A DNA stretch of 7,601 bases from JBEGQX01 sp041180805 (lineage in GTDB: Bacteria; Planctomycetota; Planctomycetia; Gemmatales; Gemmataceae). Below, in pieces: positions 1-5,730 of the stretch. The stretch lies in the NCBI GenBank assembly GCA_041180805.1, contig JBEGQX010000043.1, positions 1-7,601 on the forward strand, in the 5' to 3' direction. The notes below the pieces were generated by a model. That model was not told the DNA's origin, searched no databases, and worked only from the letters and a program-made list of their open reading frames with translations. A program made the position numbers and the translations under genes. Position 1 is the stretch's first letter. The number at the start of each line of letters is the position of its first letter.

Positions 1-1
1 T

Positions 2-88
2 CTCTTCGTGATGTCGAGAATCTACAACAATAATGGCAAGAGTGATATACTCTGGACACCAGGCAAGAACCGGGTTGCAAAATCCTGA
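2..88 (+). CDS. Possible C-terminal end of an upstream gene
   Basis: A reading frame is open from the window edge to a TGA at 86-88 and would give 28 residues ending in GKNRVAKS. The stop lies 17 bases before the next start codon, similar to the 15- and 29-base gaps between the following genes, which fits an operon neighbour. I recognise no family in so short a piece, and 28 open codons can easily occur by chance. A second frame ends in TAA at 31-33 and could equally be the true gene end. Treat as tentative. Confidence 0.25.
   Translation, partial: LFVMSRIYNNNGKSDILWTPGKNRVAKS
43..51 (+). promoter_or_regulatory. Candidate extended -10 promoter element
   Basis: The sequence TGATATACT matches an extended -10 (TGn followed by TATACT, five of six to TATAAT). 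The best upstream partner is TCTACA at 21-26, only four of six to TTGACA and 19 bases away, so any activity would rest on the extended -10. It would start a transcript near 58, leaving a leader of about 48 bases before the ATG at 106. It may instead be chance inside the end of an upstream gene. Confidence 0.28.
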
Positions 89-105
89 GCAGCATTGAGG
101 AAACC

Positions 106-936
106 ATGGCACACTTTAAGTTAAGCGCGTTTGCAGATGAAATCTCTCCCATCCCATCCGAGCAGGTCAGGGTTCTGGGTGAATCGAAGGTGAAATTTAT
201 CGAATTTCGCTCCATCCATTCCACCAATGTCCTGGATCTTTCAGACACCCAAATACAGGAATTTAAATCCCTGATTCACTCCAATGGAATTGGGCTGAGT
301 GCCATTGGTTCTCCGATTGGCAAAATCAAGGCTGACCAGCCTTTCGAGCCACACTTAAAAAGATTTGAACGAGCTATTCACCTGTGTGGTGTGTTTGGAA
401 TCAAAAACATCCGAATCTTCAGCTTTTACCTTCCGGAAAATTCAACTTGGGACCAATGGCGCGATGAGGTTTTCCGCCGAATGGGTGTGCTGGTTGATAT
501 GGCTCGTAAGGCTGGCGTGATGCTGTTCCATGAAAATGAACACGGCATTTATGGGGATAGTCCTGATCGTGTTCATGAGATTCTAGCCCGTTTTTATGGA
601 GAACATTTTGCCGCAGCTTTTGACCCCGCCAATTATGCTTTTTGTGGTTTCGATGCTTGGGATGGTTGGCTCAAAGCCCGCGATTTCACCAAACACTTTC
701 ATGCAAAGGATTGGGTGACAGGCGAAAAGCACGGATGTCTTGCTGGAACCGGTCATGGGAAGTTCCCGGAAATTATCGCGGATATGCAGAAGCGTGGTTA
801 CGATGGTTTTGCAACCATGGAGCCTCATTTGCTCGGTGGCGGCCCAACCGGTGGTTCCACCGGGCCAGACTTGTTTCCCAAGGCTGTGAAGGCCTTCACC
901 GATATTCTTGACAAGGCTGGTTCCACCCACTCCTAA
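106..936 (+). CDS. Sugar phosphate isomerase/epimerase-like TIM-barrel protein
   Basis: Predicted cytoplasmic protein of 276 residues in the xylose isomerase-like TIM-barrel superfamily (AP endonuclease 2 / sugar isomerase fold). No signal peptide or membrane segment is visible. The usual strand-end metal and substrate positions can be seen: E34 in IEFR, E143 in FHENE, D173 in FDPANY, H197 and H199 in KHFHAKD, and E239 in TMEPH. The AGTGHGKF segment near 213-220 resembles the GxG-x-hydrophobic loop of these enzymes. The length is typical of the family. The ATG at 106 is preceded by GAGGA (97-101) at a short spacing of four bases. Members act as epimerases, isomerases or dehydratases on sugars and inositols, and the sequence alone does not tell which, so the substrate is unknown. 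The next gene starts 15 bases later, so the two are probably co-transcribed. Confidence 0.9.
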   Translation: MAHFKLSAFADEISPIPSEQVRVLGESKVKFIEFRSIHSTNVLDLSDTQIQEFKSLIHSNGIGLSAIGSPIGKIKADQPFEPHLKRFERAIHLCGVFGIKNIRIFSFYLPENSTWDQWRDEVFRRMGVLVDMARKAGVMLFHENEHGIYGDSPDRVHEILARFYGEHFAAAFDPANYAFCGFDAWDGWLKARDFTKHFHAKDWVTGEKHGCLAGTGHGKFPEIIADMQKRGYDGFATMEPHLLGGGPTGGSTGPDLFPKAVKAFTDILDKAGSTHS

Positions 937-941
937 TTTTC

Positions 942-945
942 AGGG
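942..945 (+). promoter_or_regulatory. Ribosome binding site that favours ATG 952
   Basis: AGGG ends directly against an in-frame TTG at 946 but lies six bases before the ATG at 952. Only the ATG has workable spacing, so the start is placed at 952 rather than two codons upstream. Confidence 0.55.
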
Positions 946-951
946 TTGAAT

Positions 952-2367
952 ATGACCCTGGTTCATCTGAGAGCCATGAACTCGGAAAACCAAAAGCCCC
1001 TGGCTTTTAGGTTGAGAATGGTTCATCAAAATGGAACTCAAGCCTGCCCGCTAGGAAGGCAAATCAACTTCCAGGCAATCCGGACTAGTGGGGTTGGCGG
1101 GCAGGCTTTGGTAAATGGGAAAGTTTATCATTGGATAGATGGTTCCTGTGAAATTCCTTTGGAGCCTGGCAGATATCATCTTGAGTTGGAAGCTGGAATC
1201 AGATTTGTACCACTTCGCAGAACCATAGAAGTCAAGCCAGGTCAGGCAGCGCTTCGATTTAACTTGGAGCCTTGCAATTTTCGATGGAAAGATTGGATTC
1301 AGGCAGACTCGCGCTGTCACTCTATGAGTCCTGCTGCGGCGTTGCTGGAAGGTTCTGCTGGTGGATTGAATATTGTTCATTTGCTGGCCAGGGAATTCCA
1401 TCCAGATGTAAATCAACCTGCTGATATATCGGGCCTACTGGAATTTTCCGGTCAAAAGTCCGCTCTTAACAATGGTATTTGCGAGGTGTATGTAAACACT
1501 CTCAATACCAACCCAGTTCTAGGCTCTGTATCCATCCTGAACAGTCACCGAATTGTTTTTCCGCTGGCATCTTGCACCAAGGAATATCCTGACCTTTGGT
1601 CCGTTTCTGACTGGTGTGCCCAAGGGCATCGTAAAAATGGCTTGGTTGGATGGGTTTTAGGTGGTCAGGGAATTCCCCGTTTGCAGGGTGAGGCTCTTTC
1701 AGCGGCCATTTTATGCGAAATGGATTACCTCGAAATTTCGAATTCATCTTTGGGGAAGGAAGGGCATTTGGCATTCTGGTATGAATTGCTGAACGCAGGT
1801 GTCCAATTGCCAGCCTTGGGGGCAAGTGGTAAGGAAAATAATTCCAAGTGCATGGATTCTATGACAACTTGGTGTAAACCTTCAGGCAACGGATCGACCC
1901 ACACGCAATGGTTGGATTCCGCCAGGGCAGGAGATTGTTTTATTGGCGCGGGTGCACTTCTGGAAATCACCAAGCCAGAAAGCAAGGACATAACTTTTGA
2001 AGGTAGATTTTTCTCAAGTGTGGAAAATGCCTTTGCGGAATGGGTGGTTAATGGGGAGGTTGTTGTCTCCCATCCAATTTTCAAGGGTGAAGGACAGGTA
2101 AACTTTAGCCCGTTGGGTGGTATCGGAGGCTGGTTGGCGTTCCGAATAGTGGATGAAAACCATCTTACGTTTTTAGCTCATTCCAACCCGATTTATTTTG
2201 GTAAGGCAGACCCATATTTAAAAGCGACTGCCGTTGAAAAACTATTAGACAGACTTCGTGAAACCTCCGATTTTGTATCCCGAAGTGATTATGGTCCCTT
2301 AAAATTTAAAGAAGAGATTCTTGCTAATATAAAGAAGGCTTCTGAAAAATTGACCGCTGGCAATTGA
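952..2367 (+). CDS. PHP/CehA-McbA-like protein with degenerate metal site
   Basis: Protein of 471 residues from the ATG at 952. Residues about 20-108 look like a small beta-sandwich domain (phrases such as IPLEPGRYHLEL and IEVKPGQAALRF). From about 110 the order of segments resembles PHP-type CehA/McbA metallohydrolase-like proteins: WIQADSRCHSMSP, LLEGSAGGLNIVHLLA, DWCAQGHRKNGLVGW, GEALSAAILCEMDYLEI, FWYELLNAGVQLPALGASGKE, WLDSARAGDCFIGAGALL, and a C-terminal sheet domain ending in FLAHSNPIYF. The positions where I expect metal ligands are changed: GDxHxH is ADSRCH (118-123), GH is GS (191-192), the His after the GLVxW strand is absent (W234-V-L), and TDKM is SGKE (292-295). The protein is therefore probably not a working metallohydrolase, though the fold is kept. 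There is no signal peptide. It sits 15 bases after the sugar isomerase-like gene and 29 bases before the channel gene. The alignment is from memory and the function is unknown. Confidence 0.8.
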   Translation: MTLVHLRAMNSENQKPLAFRLRMVHQNGTQACPLGRQINFQAIRTSGVGGQALVNGKVYHWIDGSCEIPLEPGRYHLELEAGIRFVPLRRTIEVKPGQAALRFNLEPCNFRWKDWIQADSRCHSMSPAAALLEGSAGGLNIVHLLAREFHPDVNQPADISGLLEFSGQKSALNNGICEVYVNTLNTNPVLGSVSILNSHRIVFPLASCTKEYPDLWSVSDWCAQGHRKNGLVGWVLGGQGIPRLQGEALSAAILCEMDYLEISNSSLGKEGHLAFWYELLNAGVQLPALGASGKENNSKCMDSMTTWCKPSGNGSTHTQWLDSARAGDCFIGAGALLEITKPESKDITFEGRFFSSVENAFAEWVVNGEVVVSHPIFKGEGQVNFSPLGGIGGWLAFRIVDENHLTFLAHSNPIYFGKADPYLKATAVEKLLDRLRETSDFVSRSDYGPLKFKEEILANIKKASEKLTAGN

Positions 2368-2396
2368 GACAATCCTCAAAAGGAAAAACTTTTTTC

Positions 2397-3425
2397 ATGA
2401 AGTTTATTCTGCCAAGAAAAAGGTTACTGATTTTAGCTTTGGTTCCAGTCATGCTTCTGGCTATTGGCACGATTGGTTATGAATTGATCGAGGAAAAATT
2501 CTCTCTTTTCGATGCCTTCTATATGACGGTGATCACCCTTACCACAGTTGGGTATGGAGAGATACCTCACGAACTAAGCACACCAGGGCGTGTCTTTACC
2601 ATTTTTCTTCTGCTGGGTGGTGTTTTCACGGTGTTTTTTACCTCTACCGAGGTTTTAAAGTCGCTTTTGACGAATGAATTACAGGTTTATTTTGGCGAAA
2701 GGAGGCGTGAAATGGCGCTCCAGCAAATCAAGGGGCATATGATTGTTTGTGGGTATGGCAGGATTGGACGGATTGTGAGTCAGGAATTTAGCAGTCATAA
2801 GATTCCCTTTGTAGTTATTGATCGTTCGGAGGCTAATCTTGCGGGGTTTAACATTCCTGGGGGAATTCCCCTGGTTGGTGATGCCACCAACGATGAAGTT
2901 CTGATCAAAGCTGGAATCGAACGCGCCAAAAGTTTGCTCGCGGTGATTCCGTCGGATGCGGATAACCTTTATATCTCCATGTCCGCCAGATTATTGAACG
3001 AGAAAATATTCATAGTTGCCCGGGCGGAACAGGAATCCTCGGAATTAAAGATGCGCAGGGCAGGGGTGAATCGTGTGGTTAGTCCCTGCACGATAGGTGG
3101 TTTTCGAATGGCTCAGGCCATCATTCGACCAGCGGTGGTGGATTTTATTGACCTTGCTACAAAAACTAGGCACCTTGCATTGCAAATCGAGGAAAATCAC
3201 ATTCAAGCTGGCTCCCCATTGGAAGGGAAGGCCATTGAGCAGGTAAAATCTTATCAGGAAATAGGAGTCATTGTTGTTGGGTTAAGGAACCATGGTGCAG
3301 AGATGATTTTTAATCCTCCGGGAAATCATGTGTTGAAGGCCCATGACACGATAGTTTCCCTTGGAAGCAGAGAACAGTTGGACAGGTTGGAGGCAGCCTG
3401 TAAGTCTGGAAAAATCACGAATTGA
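2397..3425 (+). CDS. K+ channel with RCK (TrkA-N/TrkA-C) regulatory domain
   Basis: Inner-membrane potassium channel subunit of 342 residues with the MthK layout. A basic N terminus leads into TM1 (about 8-30), then a pore helix and selectivity filter TVGYGE (50-55), then TM2 (about 64-88) with a GG pair at 74-75 that could act as gating hinge. A Rossmann-type RCK domain follows: CGYGRIGR (118-125), acidic D142 at the end of the second strand, and GDAT (161-164). An RCK-C/TrkA-C domain covers about 255-332. Four subunits should form the pore, with cytosolic RCK domains forming the gating ring. By hand alignment from memory, the MthK Ca2+ ligands D184 and E210 correspond here to V183 and R209, so the ligand may be a nucleotide or another ion. 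The ATG at 2397 follows AAGGA (2380-2384) at 12 bases. A TTG at 2364, overlapping the previous stop, would add 11 residues but has no good ribosome binding site. An internal start is possible (see 2700-2714). Confidence 0.93.
   Translation: MKFILPRKRLLILALVPVMLLAIGTIGYELIEEKFSLFDAFYMTVITLTTVGYGEIPHELSTPGRVFTIFLLLGGVFTVFFTSTEVLKSLLTNELQVYFGERRREMALQQIKGHMIVCGYGRIGRIVSQEFSSHKIPFVVIDRSEANLAGFNIPGGIPLVGDATNDEVLIKAGIERAKSLLAVIPSDADNLYISMSARLLNEKIFIVARAEQESSELKMRRAGVNRVVSPCTIGGFRMAQAIIRPAVVDFIDLATKTRHLALQIEENHIQAGSPLEGKAIEQVKSYQEIGVIVVGLRNHGAEMIFNPPGNHVLKAHDTIVSLGSREQLDRLEAACKSGKITN
2700..2714 (+). promoter_or_regulatory. Possible internal ribosome binding site and start for a soluble RCK subunit
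   Basis: AGGAGG at 2700-2705 is a full-consensus Shine-Dalgarno sequence, six bases before an in-frame ATG at 2712 (M106 of the channel). This is the linker between TM2 and the RCK Rossmann fold. Starting there would give a 237-residue soluble RCK protein. MthK is known to make a separate RCK protein from Met107. The caution is that the same bases encode basic residues (ERRREM) that a post-TM2 linker may need anyway. Confidence 0.5.
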
Positions 3426-3459
3426 TCACCCGAATGGTACTTTTCACTTAAGTCTCCAC

Positions 3460-3465
3460 TATAAT
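3460..3465 (+). promoter_or_regulatory. Candidate guaB promoter -10 box
   Basis: A perfect TATAAT lies 34 bases before the guaB ATG. No convincing -35 box stands at 16 to 18 bases upstream (GTACTT at 17), so it may need an activator or be weak. Transcription would begin near 3472 and give a leader of about 28 bases that holds the ribosome binding site but not the left arm of the inverted repeat. Confidence 0.5.
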
Positions 3466-3484
3466 TGTCAAACAACACTTATAC

Positions 3485-3490
3485 GGGGAG
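3485..3490 (+). promoter_or_regulatory. guaB ribosome binding site
   Basis: GGGGAG lies nine bases before the ATG at 3500 and is the clearest start signal for this gene. It overlaps the right arm of the inverted repeat, so its availability may depend on which transcript carries it. Confidence 0.75.
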
Positions 3491-3499
3491 ACTTAAGCC

Positions 3500-4981
3500 A
3501 TGCTCGATCGAATTGCATATCAGGGAATTACCTTTGATGATGTTCTTTTGGAACCCGGTTACAGTGATGTGGTTCCAAAAGAAGTGGAACTCAAAACCCA
3601 CCTTACGAAAAATATCTGCCTGAATATTCCCATTCTTTCCTCCCCGATGGACACCGTAACGGAAAGTGACCTTGCGATTGCTCTTGCTCAAGAGGGCGGG
3701 ATCGGAATTATCCACAAAAACCTTTCTGTGGCAGACCAGACAAGAGAGGTGGATAAGGTAAAAAGAAGTGAAAATGGGATAATTACCGACCCAGTTACAC
3801 TTCCACCTGATGAGACAGTTGGAAGTGCCAAGAAAATCATGGAGCAGCACAAGATTAGTGGTGTGCCAATTACTGTGAATGGCATCCTCAAAGGAATCCT
3901 AACCCGAAGGGATTTAAGGTTTTTGACGAATTTTTCCCAAAAGATTCACGAGGTAATGACCAAGGAAAAACTTGTCACCGCAAAGGAAAATACAACGCTT
4001 GTAGAGGCTGAAAGGATTTTAACGGAAAATAAAGTCGAGAAACTTTTGCTGGTGGACGATAACTTCTTACTGAAGGGGATGATCACGATCAAAGATATTG
4101 ACAAGTTAAGTGATTTTCCCAGTGCTTGTAAAGATGGGCGAGGTAGGTTGAGGGTTGGTGCCGCAGTCGGGGTTCATGACTTGGAACGAGCAGAATCCCT
4201 GATAAAAGCTGGTGTGGATGTTTTGGTAGTCGATTCCGCCCACGGACATAGCAGGAATGTGATTGAAACTGTTCAGAAGATTAAGAGGCAGTTTTCAATC
4301 GATGTGATAGCCGGCAACATTGCGACTTTGGAAGGAGCCAAGGCTTTGGTGAATGCGGGGGCGGATGCTGTAAAAGTTGGAATCGGACCAGGTTCCATTT
4401 GCACCACTCGGATGATTTCCGGGGTGGGTGTACCGCAGATTACCGCAGTCAACCTGGTAGCCACGGGCCTTAAGGATTTGGGTATTCCCGTAATTGCAGA
4501 TGGTGGAATTCGATATTCCGGCGACATAACCAAGGCCATAGCGGCTGGTGCAAATTGTGTCATGCTTGGAAGCTTGCTGGCAGGTTTGGCAGAATCACCA
4601 GGCCAGATCATTATTTTCAAGGGGAGAAGCTTTAAATCCTACCGCGGAATGGGGTCCCAGGGAGCCATGATGGCGGGATCAAAAGACCGTTACCAGCAGA
4701 GTGGGGAATCCTCCCGGGATAAACTGGTTCCGGAAGGGGTTGAAGGTCGTGTGCCCTATAAAGGGTCATTGGCTCCTTTCATCTACCAGATGGTAGGTGG
4801 GCTGAGAGCCGGAATGGGCTATTGCGGAACACGAAATATTGAAGAACTTAGGACGAAAACGCGTTTCATACAGGTCAGTGGAGCGTCCGTGGTGGAAAAT
4901 CATCCTCATGATATATCCATCACGCAGGAGGCCCCGAATTATTCTTCGAGGACGGACCATGCGAATCACGAAGGCAATTAA
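3500..4981 (+). CDS. guaB: Inosine-5'-monophosphate dehydrogenase
   Basis: Cytosolic IMP dehydrogenase of 493 residues, the usual bacterial length. It oxidises IMP to XMP with NAD+, the committed step toward GMP. The N-terminal barrel start is TFDDVLLEPGYSDV (11-24) with the SSPMDTVTE loop (48-56). Two CBS domains follow at about 95-150 and 153-206 (GVPIT, then GILTRRDLRF, then MITIKDIDKL); such Bateman modules bind purine nucleotides in related enzymes. The catalytic loop is GPGSICTTR with Cys301, which also forms the K+ site. Phosphate and ribose contacts are seen in IADGGIRYSGD (332-342, D334). The mobile flap carries Arg397-Tyr398 (SKDRYQQ) and EGVEGRVPYKG (412-422). The C-terminal end runs past the conserved EAPNY by about 13 residues, over the start of the next gene. 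All key residues are present, so the enzyme should be active. It has its own promoter candidate and a strong ribosome binding site. Confidence 0.98.
   Translation: MLDRIAYQGITFDDVLLEPGYSDVVPKEVELKTHLTKNICLNIPILSSPMDTVTESDLAIALAQEGGIGIIHKNLSVADQTREVDKVKRSENGIITDPVTLPPDETVGSAKKIMEQHKISGVPITVNGILKGILTRRDLRFLTNFSQKIHEVMTKEKLVTAKENTTLVEAERILTENKVEKLLLVDDNFLLKGMITIKDIDKLSDFPSACKDGRGRLRVGAAVGVHDLERAESLIKAGVDVLVVDSAHGHSRNVIETVQKIKRQFSIDVIAGNIATLEGAKALVNAGADAVKVGIGPGSICTTRMISGVGVPQITAVNLVATGLKDLGIPVIADGGIRYSGDITKAIAAGANCVMLGSLLAGLAESPGQIIIFKGRSFKSYRGMGSQGAMMAGSKDRYQQSGESSRDKLVPEGVEGRVPYKGSLAPFIYQMVGGLRAGMGYCGTRNIEELRTKTRFIQVSGASVVENHPHDISITQEAPNYSSRTDHANHEGN
4948..4952 (+). promoter_or_regulatory. Ribosome binding site inside the guaB 3' end
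   Basis: GAGGA lies six bases before the ATG at 4959 and within guaB coding sequence. It decides the start of the next gene, because the same frame is open upstream to a non-ATG codon at 4839 that would bury the signal peptide behind 40 basic, non-conserved residues. Confidence 0.7.
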
Positions 4982-5669
4982 ATTTTTGTTGGCAGGCTTT
5001 TTGGCGAGTGGATACGCCAATGCCGCGGAGAAACAACCCGCCCCACCAGTGGTGGCAACTTCCCAGGAAATTGTCGCCACTTCCCTGAAGCCCGCAACCA
5101 AGCCAGCTCAGGCCATGAAACAGGCTCCCGCACAAACAGATGGAAGATCTGTTTCAGATTTGCTTAGCACCTATCAGATTCAGTTGGACCCGCCTGGTTC
5201 AGAGAGATTGTTCCGATTGGAGTCAGAAGATTCCCTTCGGGAAAGGATGAGGCAGGAAAAACGGTCCCTGGATCAATTGGAAAGGCTTAATTTTCCCTCT
5301 GATGTTAGTCTGACTAATCGTAAATATGATGCTCAATGGAGATCAACACATTGGGCGATTCATGACAGGAAGGTGGAGCCTTTCTACCTTACTTATGACA
5401 AGTTGTTTTTCATGGAAATCAACAGCGAGCGTTATGGTTGGGATCTTGGTTTCGCTCAGCCTTTTGTTTCCACGGCTGTTTTCTTCTTTGATTTTGCATT
5501 CCTTCCCTACAAGATGGCTTCCGATTCTTGGAGAAGATATGACAGCAATGCTGGGTATTGCCTCCCAGGTGACCCTGTGCCTTACATGTGGTATCCCCCT
5601 AATGTAAGCGTAACGGGTACTGTTTCTGAGCTTGCAACCATAGCCCTGCTGATCGCAGTGTTCCCATAA
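4959..5669 (+). CDS. Exported conserved hypothetical protein, planctomycete type
   Basis: Protein of 236 residues with no known function. The N terminus is a Sec signal peptide: basic MRITKAIK, hydrophobic core 9-19, and likely cleavage after ANA (20-22); there is no lipobox Cys. A low-complexity Ala/Pro/Thr/Lys linker (about 24-62) follows, with the near-repeat VVATSQEIVATS. Next comes a charged, probably helical stretch (80-112) rich in Arg and Glu. The conserved-looking core is at 140-215: FYLTYDKLFFMEINSERYGW, then hydrophobic FVSTAVFFFDFAFLPY (169-184), then the GYCLPGDPVPYMWYPP block (199-214). The protein ends with a hydrophobic segment (224-236). I recall this core from planctomycete hypothetical proteins. 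The two hydrophobic segments suggest cell envelope association after export. The start overlaps guaB by 23 bases, so translation is probably coupled to guaB. The terminator begins 13 bases after the stop, so this is the last gene of the unit. Confidence 0.85.
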   Translation: MRITKAIKFLLAGFLASGYANAAEKQPAPPVVATSQEIVATSLKPATKPAQAMKQAPAQTDGRSVSDLLSTYQIQLDPPGSERLFRLESEDSLRERMRQEKRSLDQLERLNFPSDVSLTNRKYDAQWRSTHWAIHDRKVEPFYLTYDKLFFMEINSERYGWDLGFAQPFVSTAVFFFDFAFLPYKMASDSWRRYDSNAGYCLPGDPVPYMWYPPNVSVTGTVSELATIALLIAVFP

Positions 5670-5681
5670 AAGTACTGGATA

Positions 5682-5721
5682 AAAAGAAAGAAGCCGGCGT
5701 TCATGCCGGCTTCTTTCTTTT
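5682..5721. terminator. Bidirectional intrinsic terminator between convergent genes
   Basis: AAAAGAAAGAAGCCGGC (5682-5698) pairs perfectly over 17 bases with GCCGGCTTCTTTCTTTT (5705-5721), with loop GTTCAT. The GC-rich top and the A-rich/T-rich base give a stem followed by a U-rich tract on either strand. It ends the guaB unit 13 bases after its last stop and ends the - strand peptidase gene 10 bases beyond its stop. Confidence 0.95.
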
Positions 5722-5730
5722 GGTGCATTC

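Larger units (their letters stand above)
3447..3497. repeat. 11-base perfect inverted repeat around the guaB promoter and ribosome binding site
   Basis: CTTAAGTCTCC (3447-3457) is the exact reverse complement of GGAGACTTAAG (3487-3497), with 29 bases between them. The left arm lies just upstream of the TATAAT. The right arm contains GGAG of the guaB ribosome binding site and ends two bases before the ATG. Each arm holds the palindrome CTTAAG, and the arm centres are about 40 bases apart. It could be a paired operator flanking the promoter, or in read-through RNA a stem that hides the ribosome binding site. It has no T-run and does not look like a terminator. Confidence 0.8.

Noticed and set aside
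2364..2366. TTG overlapping the stop of the previous gene as start of the K+ channel
   Set aside because: It has no ribosome binding site at a useful distance, and the added 11 residues are polar and unlike a channel N terminus. ATG 2397 sits just before the basic residues and TM1.
2860..2871. Perfect 12-base palindrome GGGGAATTCCCC
   Set aside because: It lies inside the RCK coding sequence (IPGGIPLVGD region) with no promoter nearby, and codon choice for Gly-Gly-Ile-Pro explains it.
3465..3470. TTGTCA as a -35 box for a second guaB promoter
   Set aside because: No -10-like hexamer lies 16 to 18 bases downstream; the nearest candidate TATACG is only 9 bases away.
5050..5085. Near-direct repeat of GTGGCAACTTCCC and GTCGCCACTTCCC
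   Set aside because: It encodes the low-complexity VATS repeat in the linker of the exported protein and has only two imperfect copies, so it is not a DNA element.
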